Assembly: GCA_036824045.1 (NCBI GenBank)
Contig: DAITAZ010000013.1
Span: forward strand, 1-64,000
DNA length: 64,000 nucleotides
Reading direction: 5' to 3'
DNA from: DAITAZ01 sp036824045
Lineage (GTDB): Bacteria; Pseudomonadota; Gammaproteobacteria; Burkholderiales; Rhodocyclaceae
Shown here: in pieces, positions 35,567 to 44,925 of the stretch
How the letters are laid out: the number at the start of each line of letters is the position of its first letter
How positions within the stretch are numbered: the first letter of the stretch is position 1
Position numbers and translations under genes: made by a program
Notes under the pieces: generated by a model
What the model was told of the DNA's origin: nothing
Databases searched by the model: none
The model's input: only the letters and a program-made list of their open reading frames with translations

Positions 35567-36933
35567 ATCACGTCGCGGCACCCGGTCGTCTGCTGCTGGT
35601 GGATGACGAAAAGATCGCCCTGGACAACCTTGCCCATGTGCTGAGCCGGGCTGGTCACCAGGTGACGGCGGTCTCCCGCGGAGTGGAGGCGCTGGCCCGG
35701 CTCGAACTCGAACGTTTTGACCTGGTGCTGACCGATCTGCGCATGGAAGGGGTGGACGGGCTGCAGGTGCTCGCCACCTGCCGCAGCCGTTACCCCGAGA
35801 CCGAAGTCATCGTCATCACCGGTTTCGCCTCGGCGGAATCGGCTGTGGAAGCCATGCGCCTGGGGGCCTTCTACTACATCGCCAAGCCCTATCGGCTGGA
35901 CGAAGTGCGCAAGGTCGTGAGCGAGGCGCTGCAGAAGGTGCGGCTCAAGGAAGAGAACCAGGCGCTGCGCCGGCGCATCGACTGGTTCGAGGGCAAGGGC
36001 GAGGTCATCACCCAGGACCGGCAGATGCTGGAACTGCTGGATCTGGCCCGTCGTGTTGCGCCCACCGACTGCAACGTGCTCATCGTCGGCCAGACCGGGA
36101 CTGGCAAGGAGGTGCTGGCCAAGTATGTGCACGGCGCCAGCAACCGCGCCGGCAAACCCTTCGTGGCCATCAACTGCGGTGCCTTCAATGACGAACTGCT
36201 GGCCAACGAACTGTTTGGTCACGAAAAAGGCGCCTTCACCGGCGCCCTGAATCGCAAGACCGGCCTGATCGAGGCCGCCAATGGCGGTACCCTGTTCCTC
36301 GATGAAGTGACCGAGATGTCGCTGGCCATGCAGGTCAAGCTGTTGCGTGTGCTGCAGGAGCGGGAAGTGCTGCCGCTGGGGGCGACCGCCCCGCTCAAGG
36401 TGGATGTGCGCATCGTGGCGGCGACCAACCGGGAACCTGCCCAGGCGGTGAAGGAGGGCGTCTTCCGCCAGGACCTCTACTTCCGCCTCAATGTGGTGAG
36501 TTTCACCCTGCCTACCCTGGCCGAACGGCGCGGGGACATCCCCCTGCTCTCGCGCTACTTCCTGGAACGCTTTGCGGCACTGATGAAGCGCGACATCGAG
36601 GGGCTGGACGCTGCCGCGCTGGATCTGCTCATGAATCACGACTACCCGGGCAACGTGCGCGAACTGGAGAACATCATCGAGCGGGGGGTGGCCGTCGCCG
36701 CGGGGCCGCGCATCCTGCCCGAACATCTGCCGCCCGAGTTGCGGGCGGGCGCCGCGGCACCCGGGTTCGACGCAGGCGGGGGGAGTATCCGTACCCTGGC
36801 GGAGATGGAGGGCGACTACATTCGCTGGGTGCTCACCCAGACCGAGGGCAATCAGCAACTGGCGGCCCAGTACCTGGGTATCGACCGGGTCACTCTGTGG
36901 CGCAAGCTCAAGAAGCTGGAGGGGGGCGGCTGA
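35563..36933 (+). CDS. Sigma-54-dependent response regulator (NtrC/GlrR type)
   Basis: 456 residues: receiver domain (about 8-125, phospho-acceptor in LVLTDLRMEG), AAA+ sigma-54 interaction domain (about 145-385) with Walker A GQTGTGKE, intact GAFTGA in HEKGAFTGALNRK, and Walker B TLFLDEV, then a C-terminal Fis-type helix-turn-helix (about 410-455). It should activate sigma-54 promoters when phosphorylated by the overlapping upstream kinase gene. The only sigma-54 promoter I see nearby is the divergent one at 33865-33880. Confidence 0.95.
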   Translation: MNHVAAPGRLLLVDDEKIALDNLAHVLSRAGHQVTAVSRGVEALARLELERFDLVLTDLRMEGVDGLQVLATCRSRYPETEVIVITGFASAESAVEAMRLGAFYYIAKPYRLDEVRKVVSEALQKVRLKEENQALRRRIDWFEGKGEVITQDRQMLELLDLARRVAPTDCNVLIVGQTGTGKEVLAKYVHGASNRAGKPFVAINCGAFNDELLANELFGHEKGAFTGALNRKTGLIEAANGGTLFLDEVTEMSLAMQVKLLRVLQEREVLPLGATAPLKVDVRIVAATNREPAQAVKEGVFRQDLYFRLNVVSFTLPTLAERRGDIPLLSRYFLERFAALMKRDIEGLDAAALDLLMNHDYPGNVRELENIIERGVAVAAGPRILPEHLPPELRAGAAAPGFDAGGGSIRTLAEMEGDYIRWVLTQTEGNQQLAAQYLGIDRVTLWRKLKKLEGGG

Positions 36934-36996
36934 AAGCCGGGGCGCTCGCGAAGGGCTATGGGGGTGCCGGCGGCCTGCCCGTGACAGGCGCCCCGA

Positions 36997-37620
36997 TCAA
37001 ACCGCGTCCGGCGATTCCAGTGCCAGGGGCACCAGGGCAGGATCGTCCCAGTGTTCCACCAGGATGCGCCGCACCCGCTCCTGCCAGACGGTGCGGAACC
37101 GGGCATGCTCCGGGGCGCCCTCCGGCGCGGCAAGGGCCGCGCGCATCAGTTCCGGCAGGCCCGGGCCGGGCGCCACGGACTGCGGCTGGAAATCCGCCTG
37201 ACAGCGGGCGCCGGTATCCAGCCGGGTAAAGCGCATGAGCCCGGCGATCGGGGCCTCGAAGTCCATCAGGTTGCGCCGGTCGAAGCGCCCGGCAAGACCT
37301 TTGAAGCCGCTTTGGTGGGTGGCCCCGGTGAGCAGGGTCGCCACGCTGGCGACGACGCCGGTGGTGCCGGCCAGCAGCGGCTCGCGCAGTTCCACCCGAA
37401 TGCTGCCCCGTTCCGGCAGCGCCCCGCCATGGAGCGCGGTAAGTGCCCGGTGGCACATCAGATAGGCCCCCGCCACCGTGGGGCAGGCGTGGCCCGCGAG
37501 TTTCACCACGTCGTCGAAGCCGTACTCCAGTACGCCATCTTCCGCGGCGCCAAGAAAAGCTGCCAAGGGGTCGCGCACACGCAGACGCGGGACTTGGGCA
37601 AAGTAATCGGGCAGGCGCAT
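36997..37620 (-). CDS. FmdE-like domain protein
   Basis: 207 residues with an FmdE-type signature GHACPTVAGAYLMCHRAL (from residue 43). The domain was named from formylmethanofuran dehydrogenase operons but occurs widely in bacteria without that pathway and is thought to bind metal through the His and Cys of GHxCP. The start at 37618-37620 (MRLPDYF) is preferred to an ATG 11 codons upstream that lacks family similarity. It lies 69 bases downstream of hemW on the same strand. Confidence 0.72.
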   Translation of the reverse strand: MRLPDYFAQVPRLRVRDPLAAFLGAAEDGVLEYGFDDVVKLAGHACPTVAGAYLMCHRALTALHGGALPERGSIRVELREPLLAGTTGVVASVATLLTGATHQSGFKGLAGRFDRRNLMDFEAPIAGLMRFTRLDTGARCQADFQPQSVAPGPGLPELMRAALAAPEGAPEHARFRTVWQERVRRILVEHWDDPALVPLALESPDAV

Positions 37621-37689
37621 GGGGCTGATCCTGGGCAATAACCGGGCGCCCATGCTCGGCGGGGCGGCGCCGGCGGGCCTTGATGGCGG

Positions 37690-38955
37690 TCAAACTGCCG
37701 CGGGGGGCGTGTCCGGGAGAAAGCGCTCCAGCAGGTCGTTGAGAAAGCGCCGCCCGTGCTCCGTCGGCGCCAGCCAGTCCTCGCGCCCGGCCAGCAGGCC
37801 GTCCCGCCGGGCGCCAGCCAGCGTGTTCCGCAGCACGCCCGCCAGCAGCCCCGTGCGCTCGGCAAACAAAGCCAGCGGCACGCCTTCGGTCAGGCGCAGC
37901 GCGTTCATCATGAACTCGAAGGGCAGGTCGGCCACGGCGACCGGGTGCTCGCTCTGCACGCCCTGCTGGCGGGCGACGCCAGCCAGGTAAGCCTCCGGGT
38001 GGCGCAGCCGCGCCTGGCGCACGATGCGGTCGGCAAAGCTGATCTTGCCATGGGCGCCAGCCCCCAGCCCGAGATAGTCGCCAAAGGTCCAGTAGTTGAG
38101 GTTGTGCCGGCAGCGCCGGCCCGGTCGGGCGAAAGCGGATGTCTCGTAGTGCTCGTAGCCGGCGGCGCCCAGGGTGGCCTCAACCATATCCTGCATGTCG
38201 GCGGCTGCATCCGGGTCTGGCAGCGGCGGCGGATCGTGGTGGAAGCGGGTGTTGGGCTCGAGGGTCAGGTGGTAGGCGGAAAGGTGCGGCGGCGCGAAGC
38301 CGATGGCGGTTTCCAGATCGTGCCGTGCCTCGGCCAGCGACTGGACCGGCAGCGCGTACATCAGGTCCAGGTTGAAATTGTCGAAGTGCCGGGCGGCTGC
38401 CTCGATGGCGCGGCGGGCCTCGTCCGCCGTGTGGATACGCCCCAGCGCCCGCAGGTGGCCGTCGTTGAAGCTCTGGATGCCCAGCGAGATGCGGTTGACC
38501 CCCGCGGCCCGGTAGCCGGCAAAGCGGTCCGCCTCCACGGCGCCCGGGTTGGCCTCGAGGGTGATCTCGGCATCCGGCAGCAGCAGGGTGCGGGTGCGGA
38601 TGGCGGTGAGCAGTTCATCCAACCCGGCAGGCGAAATAAGGCTGGGTGTGCCGCCACCGATGAACACGCTGACGATGCGCCGGCCCCAGATGAGCGGCAG
38701 GCTGTGTTCCAGATCCGCCACCAGCGCCGCCAGGTAGTCCGCCTCAGGCAGCACGCCCCGGGCTTCGTGGGAGTTGAAGTCGCAGTAGGGGCATTTGCGC
38801 ACGCACCAGGGAACGTGCAGGTAGAGCGACAGGGGTGGCATCACCCGCAGCGCCGGTTGGGCCGGCAGGTGCGCCGTCGCGGCCGATGCGGTCGGGGTGG
38901 CACTGAGGATGGGAATGACCCGGCGGCCGCTGCCGCTTCCCGGCGTGCCGCTCAC
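37690..38955 (-). CDS. hemW: Radical SAM protein HemW
   Basis: 421 residues. Radical SAM 4Fe-4S motif CVRKCPYC (near residues 48-55), FIGGGTPSL glycine motif, and HNLNYWTFGDYLGLGAGAHG, the segment that separates HemW from true coproporphyrinogen oxidase HemN. HemW is a heme chaperone. The start is taken as GTG 38953-38955, which overlaps the rdgB stop (GTGA). An ATG at 38839-38841 (MPPLSLYLHVPW) would match the E. coli N-terminus and remains possible. Confidence 0.92.
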   Translation of the reverse strand: MSGTPGSGSGRRVIPILSATPTASAATAHLPAQPALRVMPPLSLYLHVPWCVRKCPYCDFNSHEARGVLPEADYLAALVADLEHSLPLIWGRRIVSVFIGGGTPSLISPAGLDELLTAIRTRTLLLPDAEITLEANPGAVEADRFAGYRAAGVNRISLGIQSFNDGHLRALGRIHTADEARRAIEAAARHFDNFNLDLMYALPVQSLAEARHDLETAIGFAPPHLSAYHLTLEPNTRFHHDPPPLPDPDAAADMQDMVEATLGAAGYEHYETSAFARPGRRCRHNLNYWTFGDYLGLGAGAHGKISFADRIVRQARLRHPEAYLAGVARQQGVQSEHPVAVADLPFEFMMNALRLTEGVPLALFAERTGLLAGVLRNTLAGARRDGLLAGREDWLAPTEHGRRFLNDLLERFLPDTPPAAV

Positions 38956-39548
38956 CGCTGCCCTTGCAGGCGTGCCAGCAGTTGCTGCATGGCCGCGCCC
39001 CGGTGGCTGATGCGGTTCTTCACCCCGGCTTCCAGTTCCGCTACGGTGCAGCCTTGGTCGGGCACCAGGAAAAGCGGGTCGTAGCCGAAGCCGCCTGCGC
39101 CCCGGGGGGCGTCCAGGATCTGGCCATGCCATTCCCCTTCCGCGATCAGGGGCTGAGGGTCATCTCCGTGGCGGACCAGCACCAGCACGCAAACATAGTG
39201 GGCCGCGCGGGCCGGATTGCCGGCCAATGCCTCAAGCAGGTGGGCGTTGTTGCGGGCATCCGATTTCGGTTCGCCCCCGAAGCGGGCGGAGCGCACGCCG
39301 GGGGCGCCGCCCAGGGCGTCCACGCACAGGCCGGAATCGTCCGCCAGCGCCGGGAGCCCGGTGGCGCGGGCGGCGTGGCGGGCCTTGGCGAGGGCGTTTT
39401 CCACAAAGCTGGGGTGGGGTTCTTCCGCCTCGCTGACGGCGAAGGCGGATTGCGGCAGCACCTCGATGCCCAGGGGGGCGAGCAGGGCAGAGAGTTCCCG
39501 CAGCTTGCCAGCGTTGTTGCTGGCCAGGACGATCTTGTCAGGGAGCAT
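38952..39548 (-). CDS. rdgB: XTP/dITP pyrophosphatase (RdgB/HAM1)
   Basis: 198 residues; hydrolyses non-canonical purine triphosphates (dITP, XTP) to monophosphates, keeping them out of DNA. N-terminal VLASNNAGKLREL and the DDSGLCVDALGGAPGVRSAR segment are diagnostic. The start ATG is at 39546-39548, 19 bases after ruvA. Overlaps hemW by four bases. Confidence 0.96.
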   Translation of the reverse strand: MLPDKIVLASNNAGKLRELSALLAPLGIEVLPQSAFAVSEAEEPHPSFVENALAKARHAARATGLPALADDSGLCVDALGGAPGVRSARFGGEPKSDARNNAHLLEALAGNPARAAHYVCVLVLVRHGDDPQPLIAEGEWHGQILDAPRGAGGFGYDPLFLVPDQGCTVAELEAGVKNRISHRGAAMQQLLARLQGQR

Positions 39549-39567
39549 GGACGTCGTTTTCCGGGTT

Positions 39568-40149
39568 TCAGGTCTTGGACAGCAGCTTGAGGGCCTGGCG
39601 GATGCCGTCCGACACGCCGATGCCCGCGGGCAGTTGCTTGAGCGCGGCCTGGGCTTCCTTTTCGTTGTAACCCAGGGCCAGCAGGGCGTTGAAGATGTCG
39701 GCGCCGCTGTCGTCGGCGGGCGCGGCGCTGGCGGACAGGGTCAGTGTCTTGGGCAACTTGTCCTTCAGTTCCAGCAGCAGGCGCTCGGCGGTTTTCTTGC
39801 CGATGCCGGGAATCTTGGTCAGCCGCCCGGTCTCCTGCAGGGTCACCGCCTGGGCCAGATCGGCGGCAGACAGGCCAGAGAGCACCGCCAGGGCGGTACG
39901 GGCGCCGATGCCGCTGATCTTGAGCAACTGGCGGAAACTGGCGCGCTCTGCCTCGCTGGCGAAGCCGTAGAGGAAATGCCCATCCTCCCGCACCGCCAGA
40001 TGGGTGTGCAGGCTGACCCGTTCTCCCGTAGCCGGCAGGTTGTAGAAGGTGCTCATCGGCACATCCAGTTCGTAGCCAACTCCGTGCACGTCCAGCACGA
40101 TCTGGGGCGGGTTCTTTTCCAGCAGGATGCCGGTCAGGCGTCCGATCAT
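39568..40149 (-). CDS. ruvA: Holliday junction DNA helicase subunit RuvA
   Basis: 193 residues of normal length; N-terminal OB fold (MIGRLTGILLEK), tandem helix-hairpin-helix segments (ISGIGARTALAVLSGL and IPGIGKKTAERLLLEL) and the flexible acidic linker before the RuvB-binding C-terminal domain. RuvA tetramers bind Holliday junctions and load RuvB. The start overlaps the stop of the HAD gene (ATGA). ruvB is not found next to it. Confidence 0.97.
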   Translation of the reverse strand: MIGRLTGILLEKNPPQIVLDVHGVGYELDVPMSTFYNLPATGERVSLHTHLAVREDGHFLYGFASEAERASFRQLLKISGIGARTALAVLSGLSAADLAQAVTLQETGRLTKIPGIGKKTAERLLLELKDKLPKTLTLSASAAPADDSGADIFNALLALGYNEKEAQAALKQLPAGIGVSDGIRQALKLLSKT

Positions 40150-40835
40150 GGTGCGTGGTTCTCCAGGTTGTGCAGGGCGGTGGCCACCCGGTGCAGGCTT
40201 TCAACCACGGTGGCACCAGCGGCCAGCACGTCGTCGGCAGGGGCGAGCAGGTCGGGTACCACCACCACCCGCATGCCCGCCGCCAGCCCGCCCCGGGCGC
40301 CGGCGTTGGAGTCCTCCAGCACCAGGCAGTGCCGGGGCTCGACCCGCAGGCGCTGCGCGGCGGTGAGAAATATCTCCGGGTTCGGCTTGCCGCGACTGAC
40401 TTCGTCCCCGCCCACCAGATGATGCATGCGGTGGGCGATACCCACCTGCTCCAGCTTCATGATGGCGCGGCTGCGGCGGGTGGAGGTGGCGACGGCACGG
40501 GGCAGGGCGCGGGCATCGAGCACGTCCAGCAATTCCCCCACACCCGGTTTGGCGGGGATGCGTCCGGCGTCGATGGCGGCTTCGTAGCGGGCGCCGAAGG
40601 CGGCCCGCAGTGCGGTGATGGGGAAGTCTTCCCCCATGTGCTGGCGGACGATGGCATCCGAATCCCGGGAGTTGAGCCCGACCATGGCCAGCCCCACCTC
40701 CGGCCGCCAGGGCAGGCCCATCTCGGCCGCGGATTCGGCCACCACGGCCAGGGCGACGCGCTCGCTGTCGAGCAGCAGGCCGTCCATGTCGAAGATGATG
40801 GCGCGGATTTCCCGTAACCAGGGCGCGTTGAGCAT
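40146..40835 (-). CDS. HAD-family phosphatase (beta-phosphoglucomutase-like)
   Basis: 229 residues with all HAD motifs: FDMDGLLLDSE (nucleophile Asp), TSTRRS (motif II), GKPNPEIF (motif III Lys) and LEDSNAGARGG (motif IV). The alpha-helical cap (about 20-90) places it with subclass I phosphatases such as Gph or YniC. Such enzymes dephosphorylate sugar phosphates or phosphoglycolate. Substrate not predictable. It is inserted between ruvC and ruvA and overlaps ruvA by four bases. Confidence 0.9.
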   Translation of the reverse strand: MLNAPWLREIRAIIFDMDGLLLDSERVALAVVAESAAEMGLPWRPEVGLAMVGLNSRDSDAIVRQHMGEDFPITALRAAFGARYEAAIDAGRIPAKPGVGELLDVLDARALPRAVATSTRRSRAIMKLEQVGIAHRMHHLVGGDEVSRGKPNPEIFLTAAQRLRVEPRHCLVLEDSNAGARGGLAAGMRVVVVPDLLAPADDVLAAGATVVESLHRVATALHNLENHAP

Positions 40836-40845
40836 GGTGTCCTTT

Positions 40846-41397
40846 CTACCGGATGAGGCGGCCGCCGCGTACCCGCAGACCGGCCGTGGGCAAGGCGCCC
40901 AGGCCTTGGCCGCCGTGGGCGTGGGCGATGGCGCAGGCCAAGGCGTCGGCCGCGTCGGGGCTGGGGTCGCCGGGCAAGGCGAGCAGGCGCCGCACCATGT
41001 GCTGCACCTGCTCCTTGGCGGCCTTGCCGTGGCCCACCACCGCCTGCTTGACCTGCAGCGCGGTGTATTCCGCCACCGGCAGATCCCGCGCCACGGCGGC
41101 GCAGATGGCGGCGCCCCGCGCCTGGCCGAGCAGCAGGGTGGATTGGGGATTGACGTTCACGAACACTTTTTCCACCGCCACCTGATCCGGCTGATGGGTG
41201 GCGATGATCTGCCACAGGCCGTCGAGGATGGTCTTGAGCCGGCCCGGCAAGTCGCCCTCGCCAGTGCGGATGCAACCACTGGTCACATACGCCAGGCGGC
41301 TGCCGGAGGTGTCGATGACCCCGTAACCCGTGATGCGCAGGCCCGGATCGATGCCGAGTATCCGTACCCGCTCGGGGGCCTGGGCCGGGTGGCTCAT
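40846..41397 (-). CDS. ruvC: Crossover junction endodeoxyribonuclease RuvC
   Basis: 183 residues; resolves Holliday junctions with RuvAB. Catalytic acidic residues appear in ILGIDPGLRITGYGV, the VAVEKVFV segment and the C-terminal DAADALACAIAHAH. The start ATG 41395-41397 overlaps the stop of the EamA transporter gene (ATGA). A 10-base gap separates it from the HAD gene. Confidence 0.96.
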   Translation of the reverse strand: MSHPAQAPERVRILGIDPGLRITGYGVIDTSGSRLAYVTSGCIRTGEGDLPGRLKTILDGLWQIIATHQPDQVAVEKVFVNVNPQSTLLLGQARGAAICAAVARDLPVAEYTALQVKQAVVGHGKAAKEQVQHMVRRLLALPGDPSPDAADALACAIAHAHGGQGLGALPTAGLRVRGGRLIR

Positions 41398-42251
41398 CGC
41401 CGCGCCATCCACACCCCGGCCACCGCCACGGCCATGCCGGCCAGCGCGATGCCGCTCAGGGTTTCGCCAAAGATCCCCCAGGCGATCACGGCGGTGACCA
41501 CCGGCGTCAGGTAAAACAGGCTGGCCACATTGACCGCGCTGCCGCTGCGGATCAGCAGGTTGAGCAGGCTGATGGCGCCCACCGAGAGCACCAGCACCAG
41601 CCAACCCAGGGCGAAAACGAACTCGCCCTCCCATTCCACCCGCCAGCTTTCCGTGGCCCAGACCAGCAGCCCGGTGGCGATGGCGCAGGGCACGAACTGG
41701 ATCACCGAGCCCGTGCGCAGATCGAAGCTCGGGCAGTAACGCTTCTGGTACAGGGTGCCGGCGGTGATGCCCGCCAGCGCGGCGAAAGCGGGTACCAGCA
41801 TGGCCTGGAGCTGCGCGCCTTCCACCTGGCCCGCCAGCTTGCCGCTGACCACCAGGCCGACGCCGGCAAACCCCAGCACCAGCCCCGCCCATTGTCGGGG
41901 GCGAACCCGTTCGCCCAGCAGCCAGCCGGCGCCACAGGCGGTGAGCAGGGGTTGCAGCCCCACCACCAGGGCGGTGATGCCCGCCGGCAGGCCGTGGGCA
42001 ATGGCGATAAAGACGCCGCCCAGGTACACCGCATGGACCAGCAGCCCGGTGACCGCGATGTGCCAGGCCTGACGACGGCTCCCCGGCCAGGGCGCGCGAA
42101 AGGCGAGCGCGCCGGCCAGCATCAGTGCAATCACCAGCAGGTAGCGGATGAACAGAAAACTCAGCGGATCCGCGTGGGGCAGGCCCAGCTTGGCCCCGAT
42201 GAAACCGGTGCTCCACAGCAACACGAACAGCAGCGGATAGGCGCGGCTCAC
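41394..42251 (-). CDS. DMT/EamA family transporter
   Basis: 285 residues, ten predicted transmembrane helices in two EamA repeats (about 5-135 and 145-280). Inner-membrane drug/metabolite transporter; substrate unknown. The start is taken as GTG 42249-42251 (MSRAYPLLFVLLWSTGFIGA); a TTG eight codons upstream would overlap the racemase end. It sits in the ruv transcription unit, overlapping ruvC. Confidence 0.85.
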   Translation of the reverse strand: MSRAYPLLFVLLWSTGFIGAKLGLPHADPLSFLFIRYLLVIALMLAGALAFRAPWPGSRRQAWHIAVTGLLVHAVYLGGVFIAIAHGLPAGITALVVGLQPLLTACGAGWLLGERVRPRQWAGLVLGFAGVGLVVSGKLAGQVEGAQLQAMLVPAFAALAGITAGTLYQKRYCPSFDLRTGSVIQFVPCAIATGLLVWATESWRVEWEGEFVFALGWLVLVLSVGAISLLNLLIRSGSAVNVASLFYLTPVVTAVIAWGIFGETLSGIALAGMAVAVAGVWMARR

Positions 42252-42261
42252 TGGCGGGCGC

Positions 42262-42954
42262 TCAAGCCAGGGCAAAGTCTACGGCGGCCGCTGCGTGCAG
42301 GGCCGTGGTGTCGAAGACGGGGCAGGGCAGGTCGTCCGCCGCCAGCAACAGGCCGATTTCGGTACAGCCGAGAATGACCCCCTGGGCGCCGGCCGCAACG
42401 AGTTTTGCCACCTCGGACTGGAAGTAGCGGCGGGCGTCCGGCCGTACCTGGCCCTGGCACAGCTCCTCGTAGATCACCCGATGCACTTCTGCCCGGCCCG
42501 GCGCTTCGGGCACGCTCACCCTCAGGCCGAAGCCCTGCGCCAGCCTGCCCCGGTAGAAGTCCTGCTCCATGGTATAGCGGGTGCCCAGCAGGGCCACGTG
42601 GTCGAGGCCGGCGGCACGGATGGCCGTGCCCGTGCAGTCCGCAATGTGCAGGCCGGGCATGGCCAGCCCCGCGGTGATGGCGGGCCAAACCTTGTGCATC
42701 GTATTGGTGGCCAGCAGCAGGCACTCGGCCCCGCCCGCCCGCAGGTTGCGGGCTTCCGCCGCCAGCAGGGCGCCGGCGGCGTCCCAGTCACCCCTGTGCT
42801 GCAGGGCCTCGACCTGGGCGAAATCGACGCTCGCCAGCAGCAGGCGCGCCGAATGCAGGCCCCCCAGCCGGGCTTTGACGCCCTCGTTGATCAGCCGGTA
42901 ATAGGTGGCGGTGGACTCCCAGCTCATCCCGCCCAGCACGCCGATGCACTTCAT
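42262..42954 (-). CDS. Aspartate/glutamate racemase family protein (YgeA-like)
   Basis: 230 residues. The N-terminal LGGMSWEST and the two catalytic segments ATNTMHK and LGCTEIGLL are seen. As in E. coli YgeA, threonine or asparagine replaces the first catalytic cysteine, while the second cysteine (GCTEI) is intact. YgeA-type enzymes racemise L-glutamate or L-aspartate-type substrates weakly. The start ATG is at 42952-42954, 11 bases after yebC. Confidence 0.88.
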   Translation of the reverse strand: MKCIGVLGGMSWESTATYYRLINEGVKARLGGLHSARLLLASVDFAQVEALQHRGDWDAAGALLAAEARNLRAGGAECLLLATNTMHKVWPAITAGLAMPGLHIADCTGTAIRAAGLDHVALLGTRYTMEQDFYRGRLAQGFGLRVSVPEAPGRAEVHRVIYEELCQGQVRPDARRYFQSEVAKLVAAGAQGVILGCTEIGLLLAADDLPCPVFDTTALHAAAAVDFALA

Positions 42955-42965
42955 GGGCGGCGGGC

Positions 42966-43688
42966 TTACTCGATGACCGCCGAGGTATAGACGGCCTGGA
43001 CGTCGTCCAGGTTCTCGAGCGCGTCCAGCAGCTTCTGCATCTTCACCCCCTCGTCGCCGGCCAGAACGGATTCGTTTTCAGGCTTCATGGTCACCTCCGC
43101 CATTTCCGCCTTGAATCCGGCCTTCTCCAGCGCCTCCTTGACGGCGATGAAGTCGCCCGGACCGCACACCACCTCGAAGGAGCCATCGTCGCTGCCGATC
43201 ACGTCCTCCGCGCCGGCCTCCAGCGCCGCTTCCATCAGCGCATCCTCCGGTGTGCCCGGGGCGAAGAAGAACTGGCCGCAATGCTTGAACTGGAAGGCCA
43301 CCGAGCCCTCGGTGCCCATGTTGCCGCCATGCTTGCTGAAAGCGTGGCGCACTTCCGCCACGGTGCGGGTCTTGTTGTCGGTCAGGCAATCCACCATCAC
43401 CGCCGCGCCGGCCACGCCATAGCCCTCGTAGCGGATTTCCTCGTAGTTCACGCCCTCCAGCTCGCCCGTGCCCTTCTTGATGGCGCGGTCGATGTTGTCA
43501 TTGGGCATGTTCTCGGCCTTGGCCTTTTCCACCGCCATGCGCAGGCGTGGATTGAAGCTCACATCGCCGCCGCCCATCTTGGCCGCGACCGTGATTTCCT
43601 TGGACAGCCGGGAGAAGACCTTGCCCCGCTTTTCATCCTGCCGCCCCTTGCGGTGCTGGATGTTGGCCCATTTACTGTGTCCGGCCAT
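42966..43688 (-). CDS. yebC: YebC/PmpR family protein (probable transcription/translation factor)
   Basis: 240 residues starting MAGHSKWANIQHRKGRQD, the family signature, with full length matching E. coli YebC. Members bind DNA as regulators or act on stalled ribosomes. It heads the leftward run racemase-EamA-ruvC-HAD-ruvA-rdgB-hemW, and yebC-ruvC linkage is conserved in proteobacteria. The start at 43686-43688 is preceded by the weak GGAGTCAAAAAC. Confidence 0.95.
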   Translation of the reverse strand: MAGHSKWANIQHRKGRQDEKRGKVFSRLSKEITVAAKMGGGDVSFNPRLRMAVEKAKAENMPNDNIDRAIKKGTGELEGVNYEEIRYEGYGVAGAAVMVDCLTDNKTRTVAEVRHAFSKHGGNMGTEGSVAFQFKHCGQFFFAPGTPEDALMEAALEAGAEDVIGSDDGSFEVVCGPGDFIAVKEALEKAGFKAEMAEVTMKPENESVLAGDEGVKMQKLLDALENLDDVQAVYTSAVIE

Positions 43689-43839
43689 GTTTTTGACTCC
43701 ACAACGAAAATCTGGAAAGCGCGGGAGTCTACCACCGTTGCGGCGAGGGGGCCGTACCCGGCAGGTGTGGGCTGATCGCCGCCCCTCAGGCCTGCACTGT
43801 GTGCCATGGCGCAACGGGAGCATGCAGCGGGGAGGGCAG

Positions 43840-44925
43840 TCAATGCAGCACTTGAACACCACCGGACAATATGTGCCGGACCAGATGTTCCCGGCTGTTC
43901 ACCCGCAGTTTTGCGTAAATGGCTTGTTGGTGCTCTTTGAGCGTGGGATAGGAAATGCCGAGGGCCGCCTGGATGGCAGTGCTGGGCAAGCCTTTGGCGA
44001 TCAACCAGCAAACTTCCTTCTGTTTGGTCGACAGGGGGCAGAGCTTGATCACCCGGAGCAACTCCAGTTCAATGGGAATGAGATGTTCAATGCAGATTCC
44101 CCATTGAGGGCACGCGTCCCCTCCGGCGTGCAACCGGAAGCCCTTCAAACGGAATTTTCCCCAGCGGTTGCTGCGCTCCGGACTGGTAAGAAGGGTTCCG
44201 GCTCCGTTCGGTTGTGGCGCCCGCAACACGGAGTCCTGAACCTCTCTCACCAATGCCGGGCAGTTCGCCCATTGCGCGGGGTCGGTGGCCAGGCTCATCC
44301 GGTCGGTGGCCATCAGCAAGAGCTCCCGAGCGTGCGCCGACCATCGCAGCAGGGTGCCCTCCGCATCGACAATCATGACCCCCGAGCGCCCCCCGGGAGC
44401 AAAGCCAGAGGCGTGTCGTCCGTCGTGCCTCAGGGCCTGACGCAGGTGCGGCTGTAACGCGCGCACGGTGTCCCGCTCCTCGTGCCGGAAGTGCATGTCG
44501 TTGCTCGCGCGCAGCAACGCGAAGAATCCGTGGGCTTTCGTGTCGTCATGAGCAATCGGGTCGATCAGCAATTGATAGCCCAGCGCTTCGGCCGCCCCGT
44601 CACAAACCGGGGAAATCGCCAAACCGTTCCGGACACTGAGTGCGCGTCGCGAAAGATTTTCCGATGCTCCATCGGATACGGCGGCGCACGCACCATTGAG
44701 TACTTGGCCGATGTGCCGTGCAGCATTCCATTCTCGTTCCGATGCTGCGGCATTGCACCAAAACCACTCAATTTTGCCCTGCTGATTCGTCCAGTAGAAA
44801 GCGCCTGAGATGCTGGGGATGAGATCCGTGATTTCGTGAATCACCATTGGAATCGTCATTTCAGAAGCAAGTCCTGAATTGCAAACATGGCGAATATGGG
44901 CAAATGTGGCGGCATGCTTGCTCAT
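43840..44925 (-). CDS. LuxR-type helix-turn-helix regulator
   Basis: 361 residues. A C-terminal LuxR/GerE helix-turn-helix (about 296-352, LSTKQKEVCWLIAKGLPSTAIQ) follows an N-terminal region of about 290 residues that could hold GAF/PAS-like folds; a VMIVDAEGTLLRWSAHAREL segment resembles a PAS core. No autoinducer-binding signature. It is divergent from the lectin-like gene at 45239 with a palindrome in between, so it may control that gene and the block after it. Confidence 0.85.
   Translation of the reverse strand: MSKHAATFAHIRHVCNSGLASEMTIPMVIHEITDLIPSISGAFYWTNQQGKIEWFWCNAAASEREWNAARHIGQVLNGACAAVSDGASENLSRRALSVRNGLAISPVCDGAAEALGYQLLIDPIAHDDTKAHGFFALLRASNDMHFRHEERDTVRALQPHLRQALRHDGRHASGFAPGGRSGVMIVDAEGTLLRWSAHARELLLMATDRMSLATDPAQWANCPALVREVQDSVLRAPQPNGAGTLLTSPERSNRWGKFRLKGFRLHAGGDACPQWGICIEHLIPIELELLRVIKLCPLSTKQKEVCWLIAKGLPSTAIQAALGISYPTLKEHQQAIYAKLRVNSREHLVRHILSGGVQVLH

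Noticed and set aside
34432..36858. 808-codon minus-strand frame across the kinase and sigma-54 activator
   Set aside because: The sense strand encodes two complete signalling proteins; the antisense frame has no recognisable feature.
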